Below are positions 43,171 to 50,542 of a DNA stretch of 64,000 nucleotides, piece after piece. The DNA comes from JBFHRE01 sp041746105. Lineage in GTDB: Bacteria > Actinomycetota > Acidimicrobiia > Spongiisociales > ZC4RG35. The notes below the pieces were generated by a model. It saw only the letters and a program-made list of their open reading frames with translations. It did no database searches and had not been told where the DNA came from. The position numbers and the translations under genes are program-made. The stretch is from NCBI GenBank assembly GCA_041746105.1, contig JBGTHP010000017.1, positions 186,001-250,000 on the forward strand. The letters run 5' to 3'. Each line of letters starts with the position of its first letter. Position 1 is the first letter of the stretch.

Positions 43171-43950
43171 ATGAATAGCTCTTTTTTCAGGCCCCTGGCA
43201 ATGTTGGTGATGGTTTCGATCCTGGCCGCGGGTTGTGGTGGTAGCGGCGACGCCGTCCCTGACGCGGGGGCAGAGGCCGCAGAAGACGGTCAAATCACGG
43301 AGGAGGAGTTGGACGACCTCGCCAAACAGGCGGCGGAAGGGCTCTCCGAGAACGGCGAGCCCAACGAAGACCTGCAAGACAGCGTCGATTCGATCCTTGC
43401 TGGAGATTCCGACTACGGATCCTGCACGGTTTCGGTGAGCGGAGATGTCGAGGCCAACTGGGCCGGCAAAGGTGGAGCCGCCGCGGTCGGCACCGACTAC
43501 TGGTACTCCGACGACGAACTAAGAGACCAGTTCGAGTTCCTGGGATCGGGCGATGAAAGCTTCGAGGATCTCATGGCTTCGGGGCGGCCGGTATTCTCGC
43601 TGCTCCTGCTGAACTGCAGCCTCGATCAGTATCAAAGCATTTCGCTGTTTGTGAGCGACAACGCCACTCGTTCCGACCTGGCCTTTGGTCCCGGGTCATA
43701 TGAGATCGCTGCCGGGGGCCTTTTTGGGGCGCCGGATGCCGCCGCCGACACTTTCAGTGCGCTGATAACTCTCGATCAGGATGCGATCTGGGCCACCACC
43801 GGTGGGTCCTTGGACATCACGTCCTGGGATGCCGAACACATCGCCGGGTCGTTCTCCTTCGGGATCGACGAGGCCTTGACCGACGTTGCGAGGTCGGGCC
43901 AGGTCGAAGGCGAGTTCGACTTCAATTGTTTCGGCGACGGCTGTAGCTGA
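43171..43950 (+). CDS. Hypothetical lipoprotein
   Basis: A 259-aa protein with a lipoprotein signal ending ILAAGC (Cys about residue 22). It is acidic after the signal (EDGQITEEELDDLAKQAAEGLSENG). It carries a short cysteine pair at the end (FNCFGDGCS) and CTVSVSGDVEANW near residue 90, suggesting disulfides. No family is recognised. GGGAGGA lies just before the ATG at 43171. Its last 175 nt overlap, on the other strand, the end of the DUF222/HNH gene. Confidence 0.72.
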   Translation: MNSSFFRPLAMLVMVSILAAGCGGSGDAVPDAGAEAAEDGQITEEELDDLAKQAAEGLSENGEPNEDLQDSVDSILAGDSDYGSCTVSVSGDVEANWAGKGGAAAVGTDYWYSDDELRDQFEFLGSGDESFEDLMASGRPVFSLLLLNCSLDQYQSISLFVSDNATRSDLAFGPGSYEIAAGGLFGAPDAAADTFSALITLDQDAIWATTGGSLDITSWDAEHIAGSFSFGIDEALTDVARSGQVEGEFDFNCFGDGCS

Positions 43951-45143
43951 ACACCGCTTGGTCCCCAGAAGACAGGGTCGCGAGCAGGACCAACCAGGCG
44001 GAAGCCGCCTTCGTGGAGAAGGCCGTGATGCCGTCGACAGATGAGGATCAGGTTGTCGAGATCGGTACCGCCGCCATCGGCCCAGTGGATGATGTGGTGG
44101 ACGTCTCCCCACCGCGGCGGCCGATCGCAGCCGGGGAACCGGCAGTGTCGATCGCGCACGATCACGGCGCGACGCTGGGCCGTCGTCACCGTCCGTGACG
44201 CTCTGCCCACATTCAGTGGTTGACCACCACCCTGCGTGACCACCCTGGTCACGTGGGCGTCGCAGGCGAGCCTGCGGGCGGTCTCGGCGGGGATGGAGCC
44301 GTTCTGGTCGAGTTCGCAGACGAAACCGGCCCTTCCTTCGAGCGTCTCGAGGTCGACCAGCACTGTGATGTGAGGCTTTTCGCCGCCTACTTGTCGCTCT
44401 CCTCGGTCGAGCAAGTTCCGACAGATGTCCACCAGGGCCTCGGCCCGGCGGCGGCCGGCGGTTGAGCCAGCCTCCACCGATGCTGCATATGCAGCGCTCG
44501 GAACCTCCATCGCCACTGCGAACGCCGTCATCACGGTCTCGCCGGCTACCGGGTCGAGTAGGGCATCGAGCTTGACCATGCCGTCCCAGGTCAGGGAGGC
44601 ATAAACGTAGGAACGTTCGGCCATCTCGATCATGGAGAGTGGATCATCCAACTGCTGACGCCAGTACCCGACCGCCCGATGGAGGTCCCGCACCGAAAGT
44701 GACCCGGCGATCTCAACCAGCGTCTCTTCATGATCCAGATAGTCCTCAGGGTGGGCGGCTGCGGCGCGAGCGAGAACTCGAACCTTGGAGTAGGACATGT
44801 CGCCGGCGCCAAAGGCGGCAGCCGCCCGCGGCATCGTTTCGAGCGAACGAGCGACTGATACTTTTTCACGGGCGGTGGAATTGCCGAACCCGCAGGACTC
44901 GGCCAGGAACCGGCTGGTGGATAGGACACCGCGATCGGCGAAGGTCCGGCGGCGATCGACTTCAGCGGTGAGGCGCAGGAATTGAGCCTGGAGGATGTCG
45001 AGAACCCGGGACACCTCGACCAATTCTTCCTCCACCTCGGCACCGGACAATCCGGTCAGGTCGGTGGCGGCCAGCAGATCGGCTGCGGATCGAAGAACAC
45101 TCACGGTCAAACCCAGCTTTCCCTCGGAGAGGGTCGAGAACAC
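43776..45143 (-). CDS. DUF222 / HNH endonuclease (13E12-type)
   Basis: A 455-aa protein. The DUF222 region spans about residues 30-310 (LSGAEVEEELVEVSRVLDILQAQFLRL to DAHVTRVVTQGGGQPLNVGRASRTVTTAQRRA). The HNH nuclease is CRFPGCDRPPRWGDVHHIIHWADGGGTDLDNLILICRRHHGLLHEGG with its zinc cysteines, HH pair, asparagine and final histidine (about 340-385). After GFRLVGPARDPVFWGPSGV a 57-aa Ser/Pro-rich tail follows that is antisense to the lipoprotein gene and probably not conserved. A LexA box sits in its promoter, as for mycobacterial 13E12 genes. Confidence 0.88.
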   Translation of the reverse strand: MFSTLSEGKLGLTVSVLRSAADLLAATDLTGLSGAEVEEELVEVSRVLDILQAQFLRLTAEVDRRRTFADRGVLSTSRFLAESCGFGNSTAREKVSVARSLETMPRAAAAFGAGDMSYSKVRVLARAAAAHPEDYLDHEETLVEIAGSLSVRDLHRAVGYWRQQLDDPLSMIEMAERSYVYASLTWDGMVKLDALLDPVAGETVMTAFAVAMEVPSAAYAASVEAGSTAGRRRAEALVDICRNLLDRGERQVGGEKPHITVLVDLETLEGRAGFVCELDQNGSIPAETARRLACDAHVTRVVTQGGGQPLNVGRASRTVTTAQRRAVIVRDRHCRFPGCDRPPRWGDVHHIIHWADGGGTDLDNLILICRRHHGLLHEGGFRLVGPARDPVFWGPSGVQLQPSPKQLKSNSPSTWPDLATSVKASSIPKENDPAMCSASQDVMSKDPPVVAQIAS

Positions 45144-45218
45144 AAACGGCGTTCGCTCTCGAAAACAGCGTGCCTCCGACTTTGCCGAAAGCCGCTCGCA
45201 CTGGGTCGAACTGAACTT

Positions 45219-45247
45219 ATTGTATCGAACATACGTTCGACTGTCAA
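45219..45247 (-). promoter_or_regulatory. SOS promoter: LexA box between consensus -35 and -10
   Basis: On the minus strand TTGACA (45247-45242), a 17-nt spacer and TACAAT (45224-45219) form a near-perfect sigma-70 promoter. The LexA palindrome TCGAAC-GTAT-GTTCGA occupies 45240-45225, filling the spacer. Transcription would start near 45212, giving a leader of about 69 nt before the GTG at 45143. It is the second LexA box in the window with the same placement. Confidence 0.9.
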
Positions 45248-45374
45248 TACGGGAATTCAGAATTCAACGCGCTGCTGGCCCAGAACCAGCCAGGAAACGT
45301 CGGATCGACTTGCGATAATCACACTATTGTAAGTATTCGGGGCCTGCCTACCGAGATTGTCCTTACGGTTGAAC

Positions 45375-45716
45375 ATGACACCATCGATTCCGCCTCGCAA
45401 AACGTATTCGGACATCAAACTCGGAGTACTCCACCACCTACGCGTTGCTTGGTACCAGGGCGCACCAACAAACGAGAAGACACCGATCAACCCGTGGTTC
45501 GTGGCTCTCGATTTGGGTGTCGACCCTAAAGAGGTCGAGGGCGCAATCCTGGAGCTGGCAAGACTGCAGTTGGTCAGAGCGATCCCACACTCGCCTAGCG
45601 ACCACGTCGCACTAGTGACGGGCCAATGCGAGATAACGACTATGGGTCTGGCCCATCTTCACGAGATTGAGTCGGGTTACGCAGTGCCACCACTCGCAAT
45701 CGACCCGGGAACCTGA
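45375..45716 (+). CDS. Hypothetical protein, possible winged-helix
   Basis: A 113-aa protein, not recognised. The pattern of short helices (TYSDIKLGVLHHLRVAWYQG, KEVEGAILELARLQLVRAIP) followed by a strand pair (SDHVALVTGQCEITTMGLAHLHEIE) is compatible with a winged-helix or restriction-type accessory domain. It is divergent from the SOS-boxed HNH gene. An upstream TTG (45357) would add six residues. Confidence 0.5.
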   Translation: MTPSIPPRKTYSDIKLGVLHHLRVAWYQGAPTNEKTPINPWFVALDLGVDPKEVEGAILELARLQLVRAIPHSPSDHVALVTGQCEITTMGLAHLHEIESGYAVPPLAIDPGT

Positions 45717-45729
45717 ACTCCCACGGCAA

Positions 45730-48153
45730 CTACCGCCGGGCGCGGTAGAAGGGTTTGAGCGAGGCGGTGACGGGGAGGCGGTCTCCTGCCACCTCGATCT
45801 CCCAGACGCCGGCATCGATCAAGCCGGCGTCGACTCCCCCGGCGTGGTTTATGTAGCCCATCGCCAGGCAAGCCCCTTCTAGGTGGCTCCACATCGCCGA
45901 GGAGACCCGTCCCACCACCTCGCCGTCACGGCGGATCGGCTCGTCGTGATACAACAGCTTCTCGGAGTCATCGAGACGGAACTGGACGAGGCGTTTCGTC
46001 AGCGGCAACCCCCGCCGGGGAACCAACGCCTCCCGCCCGATGAAGCCGTCTGGTTTGTCCCAGGCCACGGCAAAACCCAGTCCGGCCTCGAGCGGCGTGT
46101 CCTCGTCTGTGATGTCGTGACCCCAATGCCGGTAGCCCGATTCCAGGCGCAGGGTGTTCATGGCGTGGTATCCGGCGTGACCCAACCCGAAAGCCCAACC
46201 TGCGTCGACGATGGCGTCGAACAGGGCCCCGGCGCCGGAAGCTGGAAGGTATATCTCCCAACCCAGTTCACCGACATAACTCATCCGCACCGCCAGGACC
46301 TCGACTCCGGCCAACTCGATGACGCGAGCCGATCCAAACCCGAAGGCCTTGTCGCCAAGATCGGACCCGGTCAAACCCGACAGCAACGACCGCGACGCCG
46401 GTCCCATCACTCCCAACATCGCGGTGCTCTCCGTGACATCGGACACGTCGACATCGCGCTCACGAGCATGGCGCCGAAGCCAAGCCAAATCCCTGGTCCG
46501 ATTGACGGCTCCGGTGACGACCATGAAACGCGCCCCCTCCAGTCTTGTGACAGTGAGATCGGCTTCGATTCCACCTCGCGCATTCAGCCATTGGGTGTAG
46601 ACGATCGTTCCGGGATCCACATCGATCTCGTTGGCCGATAGCCGGTTGAGAACCGACAAGGCGTCAGGACCCGAAACTTCGAACTTGGAGAAACTGGTCT
46701 GATCGAACAAACCCACCCGATCCCTGACGGCAGCGCACTCAAGACCCGAATACTCCAGCCAGTTCTGTTTCCCGTAGGAGTAGCGGTAGGAACGTTCAAC
46801 CCCGTTGGGTGCAAACCAGTTTGGTCTTTCCCAACCAGCGGTTGCACCAAACACTGCGCCCGCCTCGTCGAGTCTGGAGTGAAGAGGGGATTCGAGAATC
46901 CCGCGGGCGCTCTCGTACTGACGGAACGGCCAGTGCATGGCATAGAGCAGACCAAGACTCTCGCTGATCCGTTCTGACAGAAACGACGGTTCGGATTCGA
47001 AACGGAACGTCCGCCGGATGTCCACGGCCCATAGATCGCGGGGAGCGTGTCCATCGATGACCCAATCGGCCATTACCGCCCCCACCCCTCCCGCCGATTG
47101 GATTCCAACCGAGTTGAAACCGGCGGCAACAAAACACCGATCCAGTTCCGGGGTCTCCCCCAGGTGGTAGACACCGTCGGGAGTGAATGCCTCCGGGCCG
47201 TTGAAAAAGAGTTGGAGACCGGCGTCGGCGAGCGCCGGCACGCGGTGGATTGCTCGCTCGAACACAGGTCCGACATGCTCCCAATCCTCCGGCAACCGAC
47301 CGAAGCTGAATTCGCGCGGGATGTGGTCGAGATTCCAGATCTTGCCGCGTGGCTCGAAGAACCCGGCCATGATCTTGCCGGTCTCCTCTTTGAAATAGGT
47401 GTACCCGCCGGGGTCGCGAACGGTGGGCATCCCTTTCACAACACCGTCGATCGGCTCGGTGACTATGTAGAAGTGTTCGCACGCCTGGAGCGGGATGTGC
47501 ACTCCCGCAGTCGCAGCCAGTTGTCTGGTCCACATCCCGGCGCACAAGACAACCGCACCGGCCTCGACCGGGCCCAGTTCGGTCTCGACACCGACCGCCC
47601 GGCCACCCGAGCGTCTTATCCCGGTCACCGCCACACCTTCGACGATCGTGGCGCCCCGGTCGCGGGCGCCTTTCGCCAGCGCCATCGTGGTGTCGACCGG
47701 GCTGGTCACACCGTCCTTGGGGATATAGACGGCCCCGACCAGGTCATCCACATTGAGGAGCGGCCATTTCTCGGCCAGTTCGTCGATCGAGATCCGGTAT
47801 GCGTCCACCCCCATGGCATTGGCCATGGAAACGCCGCGCATGATCTCTTCCAGCCTCTCGGCATCGGCGGCAACCGAGATCGAACCGGGTGCGCGGTAGC
47901 CCGTCGCCTGGCCGGTTTCTGCCTCGAGACCTTCGAACAATCTGGCGGAATACGTCGCGAGTTCTGTGAGTGAATGACTGGACTTGAGCTGAGAGACCAA
48001 ACCGGCGGCGTGCCAGGTCGTGCCCCCGGTGAGTTTTCCCTGCTCGAGTACGAGCACATCGGTGACGCCGCGCCGTGTGAGGTGATAGGCGACGCTACAA
48101 CCGACGATCCCGCCTCCAACAACGACGACTTCTACCTGTTCGGGAAGGGTCAA
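45730..48153 (-). CDS. Dimethylglycine/sarcosine dehydrogenase-like flavoprotein (copy A)
   Basis: An 807-aa two-part protein. The N-terminal DAO half (about residues 1-420) begins VVVVGGGIVGCSVAYHLTRRG and has the TTWHAAGL motif whose histidine carries covalent FAD in dimethylglycine dehydrogenase. The C-terminal half (about 425-807) is a GcvT-like aminomethyltransferase fold that takes the methylene group to tetrahydrofolate (YVGELGWEIYLP, GYRHWGHDITDEDTPLEAGLGFAV, FIGREAL). Substrate is an N-methylglycine (dimethylglycine or sarcosine), inferred from the neighbouring betaine genes. TTG start at 48153, with AGGGGGAG before it. It is divergent from an IclR regulator. Confidence 0.87.
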   Translation of the reverse strand: MTLPEQVEVVVVGGGIVGCSVAYHLTRRGVTDVLVLEQGKLTGGTTWHAAGLVSQLKSSHSLTELATYSARLFEGLEAETGQATGYRAPGSISVAADAERLEEIMRGVSMANAMGVDAYRISIDELAEKWPLLNVDDLVGAVYIPKDGVTSPVDTTMALAKGARDRGATIVEGVAVTGIRRSGGRAVGVETELGPVEAGAVVLCAGMWTRQLAATAGVHIPLQACEHFYIVTEPIDGVVKGMPTVRDPGGYTYFKEETGKIMAGFFEPRGKIWNLDHIPREFSFGRLPEDWEHVGPVFERAIHRVPALADAGLQLFFNGPEAFTPDGVYHLGETPELDRCFVAAGFNSVGIQSAGGVGAVMADWVIDGHAPRDLWAVDIRRTFRFESEPSFLSERISESLGLLYAMHWPFRQYESARGILESPLHSRLDEAGAVFGATAGWERPNWFAPNGVERSYRYSYGKQNWLEYSGLECAAVRDRVGLFDQTSFSKFEVSGPDALSVLNRLSANEIDVDPGTIVYTQWLNARGGIEADLTVTRLEGARFMVVTGAVNRTRDLAWLRRHARERDVDVSDVTESTAMLGVMGPASRSLLSGLTGSDLGDKAFGFGSARVIELAGVEVLAVRMSYVGELGWEIYLPASGAGALFDAIVDAGWAFGLGHAGYHAMNTLRLESGYRHWGHDITDEDTPLEAGLGFAVAWDKPDGFIGREALVPRRGLPLTKRLVQFRLDDSEKLLYHDEPIRRDGEVVGRVSSAMWSHLEGACLAMGYINHAGGVDAGLIDAGVWEIEVAGDRLPVTASLKPFYRARR

Positions 48154-48187
48154 TAGCTCCCCCTGTGCCGGTCCGCGCCGGCCCGTT

Positions 48188-48204
48188 GTTCCACTGAATG
48201 GAAC
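48188..48204. promoter_or_regulatory. IclR operator candidate, site 1
   Basis: GTTCCA-CTGAA-TGGAAC is a 6+6 bp perfect palindrome with a 5-nt centre, between the divergent flavoprotein gene and IclR gene. The IclR -10 (TACTGT, 48209-48214) follows, 7 nt before the GTG at 48222. The same 17-nt pattern recurs at 61229 and, degenerate, at 52965. Confidence 0.75.
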
Positions 48205-48221
48205 GGTCTACTGTATGCAAC

Positions 48222-48974
48222 GTGCAGGCCATCCAGCGCTCGTTTTCGGTTTTGCGGGAGATGGCTGCGATCGGCGGCCAGTCCACGGTCGGTCAGGTGG
48301 CGCGGGCCACCGGTCTTCCCAAGAGCACCGTTTCGAGACTGATGGCAGCGCTCGAAGAAGTCGGGGTTGTCGAGAGGCTTGATGGAGCAGCCGGCACATA
48401 CGCCATCGGCCCCGGCCTGGCGGCCCTCAGCGGGAATGTCTCGGTGATCGGAGCAGTACGACAACTTCTGAGGCCCCATCTGCTCGACCTGACACAAGCG
48501 ACCGGCGAAGCGGCCGGCGTTGCCGTGTCCGACGGCCCTACCAACACTCTGTACTCCGACCACGTGGAAAGCCCCCGAGCAGTTGTCACCAGAGACTGGT
48601 CCGGGGCCCGATTCCCGTATCACACGGTGGCGGCCGGCTTTGCGATTCTCGGGACATGGACCGACGAGGAAATCGCCGCCTACGTCGACCGCGGGCTGGA
48701 GAAGTTCACTCCGGCCACCGAGACGACCTTGTTCGGTGTCATGAAGCGGGTGCGCTCGAGCCGGAGCGACGGCTACGTCTGGACCCTCAAGGATTTCTCC
48801 GACGAGATCAATGGAGTCGCCGCCCCGATCCTCGATGGAACAGGCAAGGCGATCGCCGCCATCTCGATATATGGGCCATCGTTCCGATTTCCCGGCGATC
48901 AGGATCGCGACAAAATCGGGGCTTTGGTGCGCGAACACGCGGCGGCGGCGTCTCGCAACCTTCAAGGCGCCTGA
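48222..48974 (+). CDS. IclR-family transcriptional regulator (first)
   Basis: A 250-aa regulator. The winged helix (about residues 1-65) has GGQSTVGQVARATGLPKSTVSRLMAALEEVGVVERL. The C-terminal IclR effector domain shows TGEAAGVAVSDG, HTVAAGFAILG, SDGYVWTLKDFSDEINGVAAPIL and the GPSFRFP ending. The start is taken as the GTG at 48222 because the -10-like TACTGT ends 7 nt before it; the ATG at 48198 lies within the operator. It probably regulates the betaine genes divergent from it. Confidence 0.88.
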   Translation: MQAIQRSFSVLREMAAIGGQSTVGQVARATGLPKSTVSRLMAALEEVGVVERLDGAAGTYAIGPGLAALSGNVSVIGAVRQLLRPHLLDLTQATGEAAGVAVSDGPTNTLYSDHVESPRAVVTRDWSGARFPYHTVAAGFAILGTWTDEEIAAYVDRGLEKFTPATETTLFGVMKRVRSSRSDGYVWTLKDFSDEINGVAAPILDGTGKAIAAISIYGPSFRFPGDQDRDKIGALVREHAAAASRNLQGA

Positions 48975-48979
48975 GGCGC

Positions 48980-50542
48980 TCACCACCGTCCTGACGTCCC
49001 AAGCACTTCTTCGACGGGAAGGCGGATCGGAAGCAACTCTCTGATCGCGTCGTCCGCTTCCCTCGACACGTGACTCGGATAGTGACTCGACAGAGTTTCG
49101 CGCACTACCCGGTGCGCTCGCTCGGCCGCGTCGGTGGAACCGGCATCGGCCCAGTCGTTCGGATTCTGGCGATCGCCGACCTTCGGATACAGATACTCTG
49201 CCTCCATCAGCCTTAGCGTTTGGTCATGACCGAGGAAGTGCCCGGCGCCACCGGTCACGTCTGCGATGACCTGGGCCGAGAGACTGTCCTTGTTCACCTC
49301 GATTCCGCGAACCGTCCGATTGACTGCCCCGAGGATGTCGTTGTCGACGACGAGCATTTCGAGTGACGCGGCCAGAAGGCTCGCCAGCATCCCGGCACTC
49401 TCGTAGACCAGGTTGGCGCCTGCGTGGGCCGCGAGAGCGATGGTGAGAGCCTTCTCGTGGCCGGCTTGGGCGTCGACCAACTTCGAATCGGCCATCCCGG
49501 CAGGAACCCCCGACGGCAACCCAAGCCAGTTCGCGAGTTGGGCGCAGGCCCCACCCAGCAGCGCCTCCTCAGGGCTTCCCCCCGACATGGCCCCGGTACG
49601 GAGATCGGACACAAATGGCCACAGGCCCATGACACACGGGTGGCCCGGCGAGATGAGATTGACCGACGTCAACGCGGCGAGGCATTCTGCGAGAGCCTGA
49701 GTGACCGCTCCTGCCAAGGCAGCCGGTGCGGTCGCCCCGGCCTGTCCTGCCGACAGCAGGTTGATCGGCATCCCTGTCTCCACCTGGGCCACCATGCACT
49801 CGGCCGATTCTTCTGCAAAACGGAGCGGGGGAACGACAAATGTGTTGTTGGCCACGACGAAGGGCCGGCGCCGAAATTCACCCTCGCCGCCCATTGCTAT
49901 GTCGAACATCTCGACCACGTCGTAGACGTGTTCTGGCTTGAAGAACGAAGTACCGATCGGTTTGGAGGTCCCCATCATCGTTGCGTATGCGGTGTTGATG
50001 TCGAGAAGTCGTGAGTCCACCAACTCTCTCGTCACAACCGGTCGAACGAAAAAGTGGATGTTGTCGAGGGTGTCGGCGAGCCGCGATAAGTCGTAGAGGT
50101 CCGCGGTCGTGGATTCTCGAAAGCTCTGAGTCGCATGGTCGAGGATGAGGACTGCCGCCCCGGCAGTACCAAAATGAACTTTGGTGTCAGAGAGGTCGAT
50201 GCCGGCGTCCTCGTCAAAACCGTGCCAGACAAATGATTTGGCGGCGGATTCGATGGCAGACTCCACCAATCGACGCGGATACCGAAGGCGCCCATCGTCG
50301 CCGAGCGATCCACCGGCAGCCGTCACGACCTCGCAGAATTTGGGGATCGGGCTCCCCATGCCGATGTTCTCGAGGAGGTCGAGCGCCGTTTCGTAGATGT
50401 CGGTCATCCCCGACTCTGTGAGCGGCTTGTAGGCACCCCCCGGGATTCCCGGCCACACCGGTCTGTCGGCTATGGCAGGCCCGGCCGCCCGAGCCGCCTT
50501 CCGCGCCTCTCGACCCCCGCGCCGCCCTGCCTCGATAGTCAT
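48980..50542 (-). CDS. MttB-family (trimethylamine/glycine betaine) corrinoid methyltransferase, non-pyrrolysine
   Basis: A 520-aa TIM-barrel protein of the MttB superfamily. It begins with a basic stretch and continues YETALDLLENIGMGSPIPKFCEVVTAAGG, then MGTSKPIGTSFFKPEHVYDVVEMF, LLSAGQAGATAPAALAGAVTQALAE and the C-terminal IADVTGGAGHFLGHDQTLRLMEAEYLYP. The frame has no in-frame TAG, so it lacks the pyrrolysine of true trimethylamine MttB and is better compared with MtgB, which demethylates glycine betaine to dimethylglycine on a corrinoid protein. No corrinoid protein or methyl acceptor partner is in the window. The start overlaps the upstream gene stop by 4 nt. Confidence 0.86.
   Translation of the reverse strand: MTIEAGRRGGREARKAARAAGPAIADRPVWPGIPGGAYKPLTESGMTDIYETALDLLENIGMGSPIPKFCEVVTAAGGSLGDDGRLRYPRRLVESAIESAAKSFVWHGFDEDAGIDLSDTKVHFGTAGAAVLILDHATQSFRESTTADLYDLSRLADTLDNIHFFVRPVVTRELVDSRLLDINTAYATMMGTSKPIGTSFFKPEHVYDVVEMFDIAMGGEGEFRRRPFVVANNTFVVPPLRFAEESAECMVAQVETGMPINLLSAGQAGATAPAALAGAVTQALAECLAALTSVNLISPGHPCVMGLWPFVSDLRTGAMSGGSPEEALLGGACAQLANWLGLPSGVPAGMADSKLVDAQAGHEKALTIALAAHAGANLVYESAGMLASLLAASLEMLVVDNDILGAVNRTVRGIEVNKDSLSAQVIADVTGGAGHFLGHDQTLRLMEAEYLYPKVGDRQNPNDWADAGSTDAAERAHRVVRETLSSHYPSHVSREADDAIRELLPIRLPVEEVLGTSGRW

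Noticed and set aside
43171..43950. Dismissing the lipoprotein because it overlaps the HNH gene
   Set aside because: The lipoprotein has a good signal peptide, lipobox and Shine-Dalgarno, so both genes are kept and the overlap reported.
48980..50542. Pyrrolysine (in-frame TAG) in the MttB homologue
   Set aside because: The frame has no internal TAG at all, so it is a non-pyrrolysine family member.
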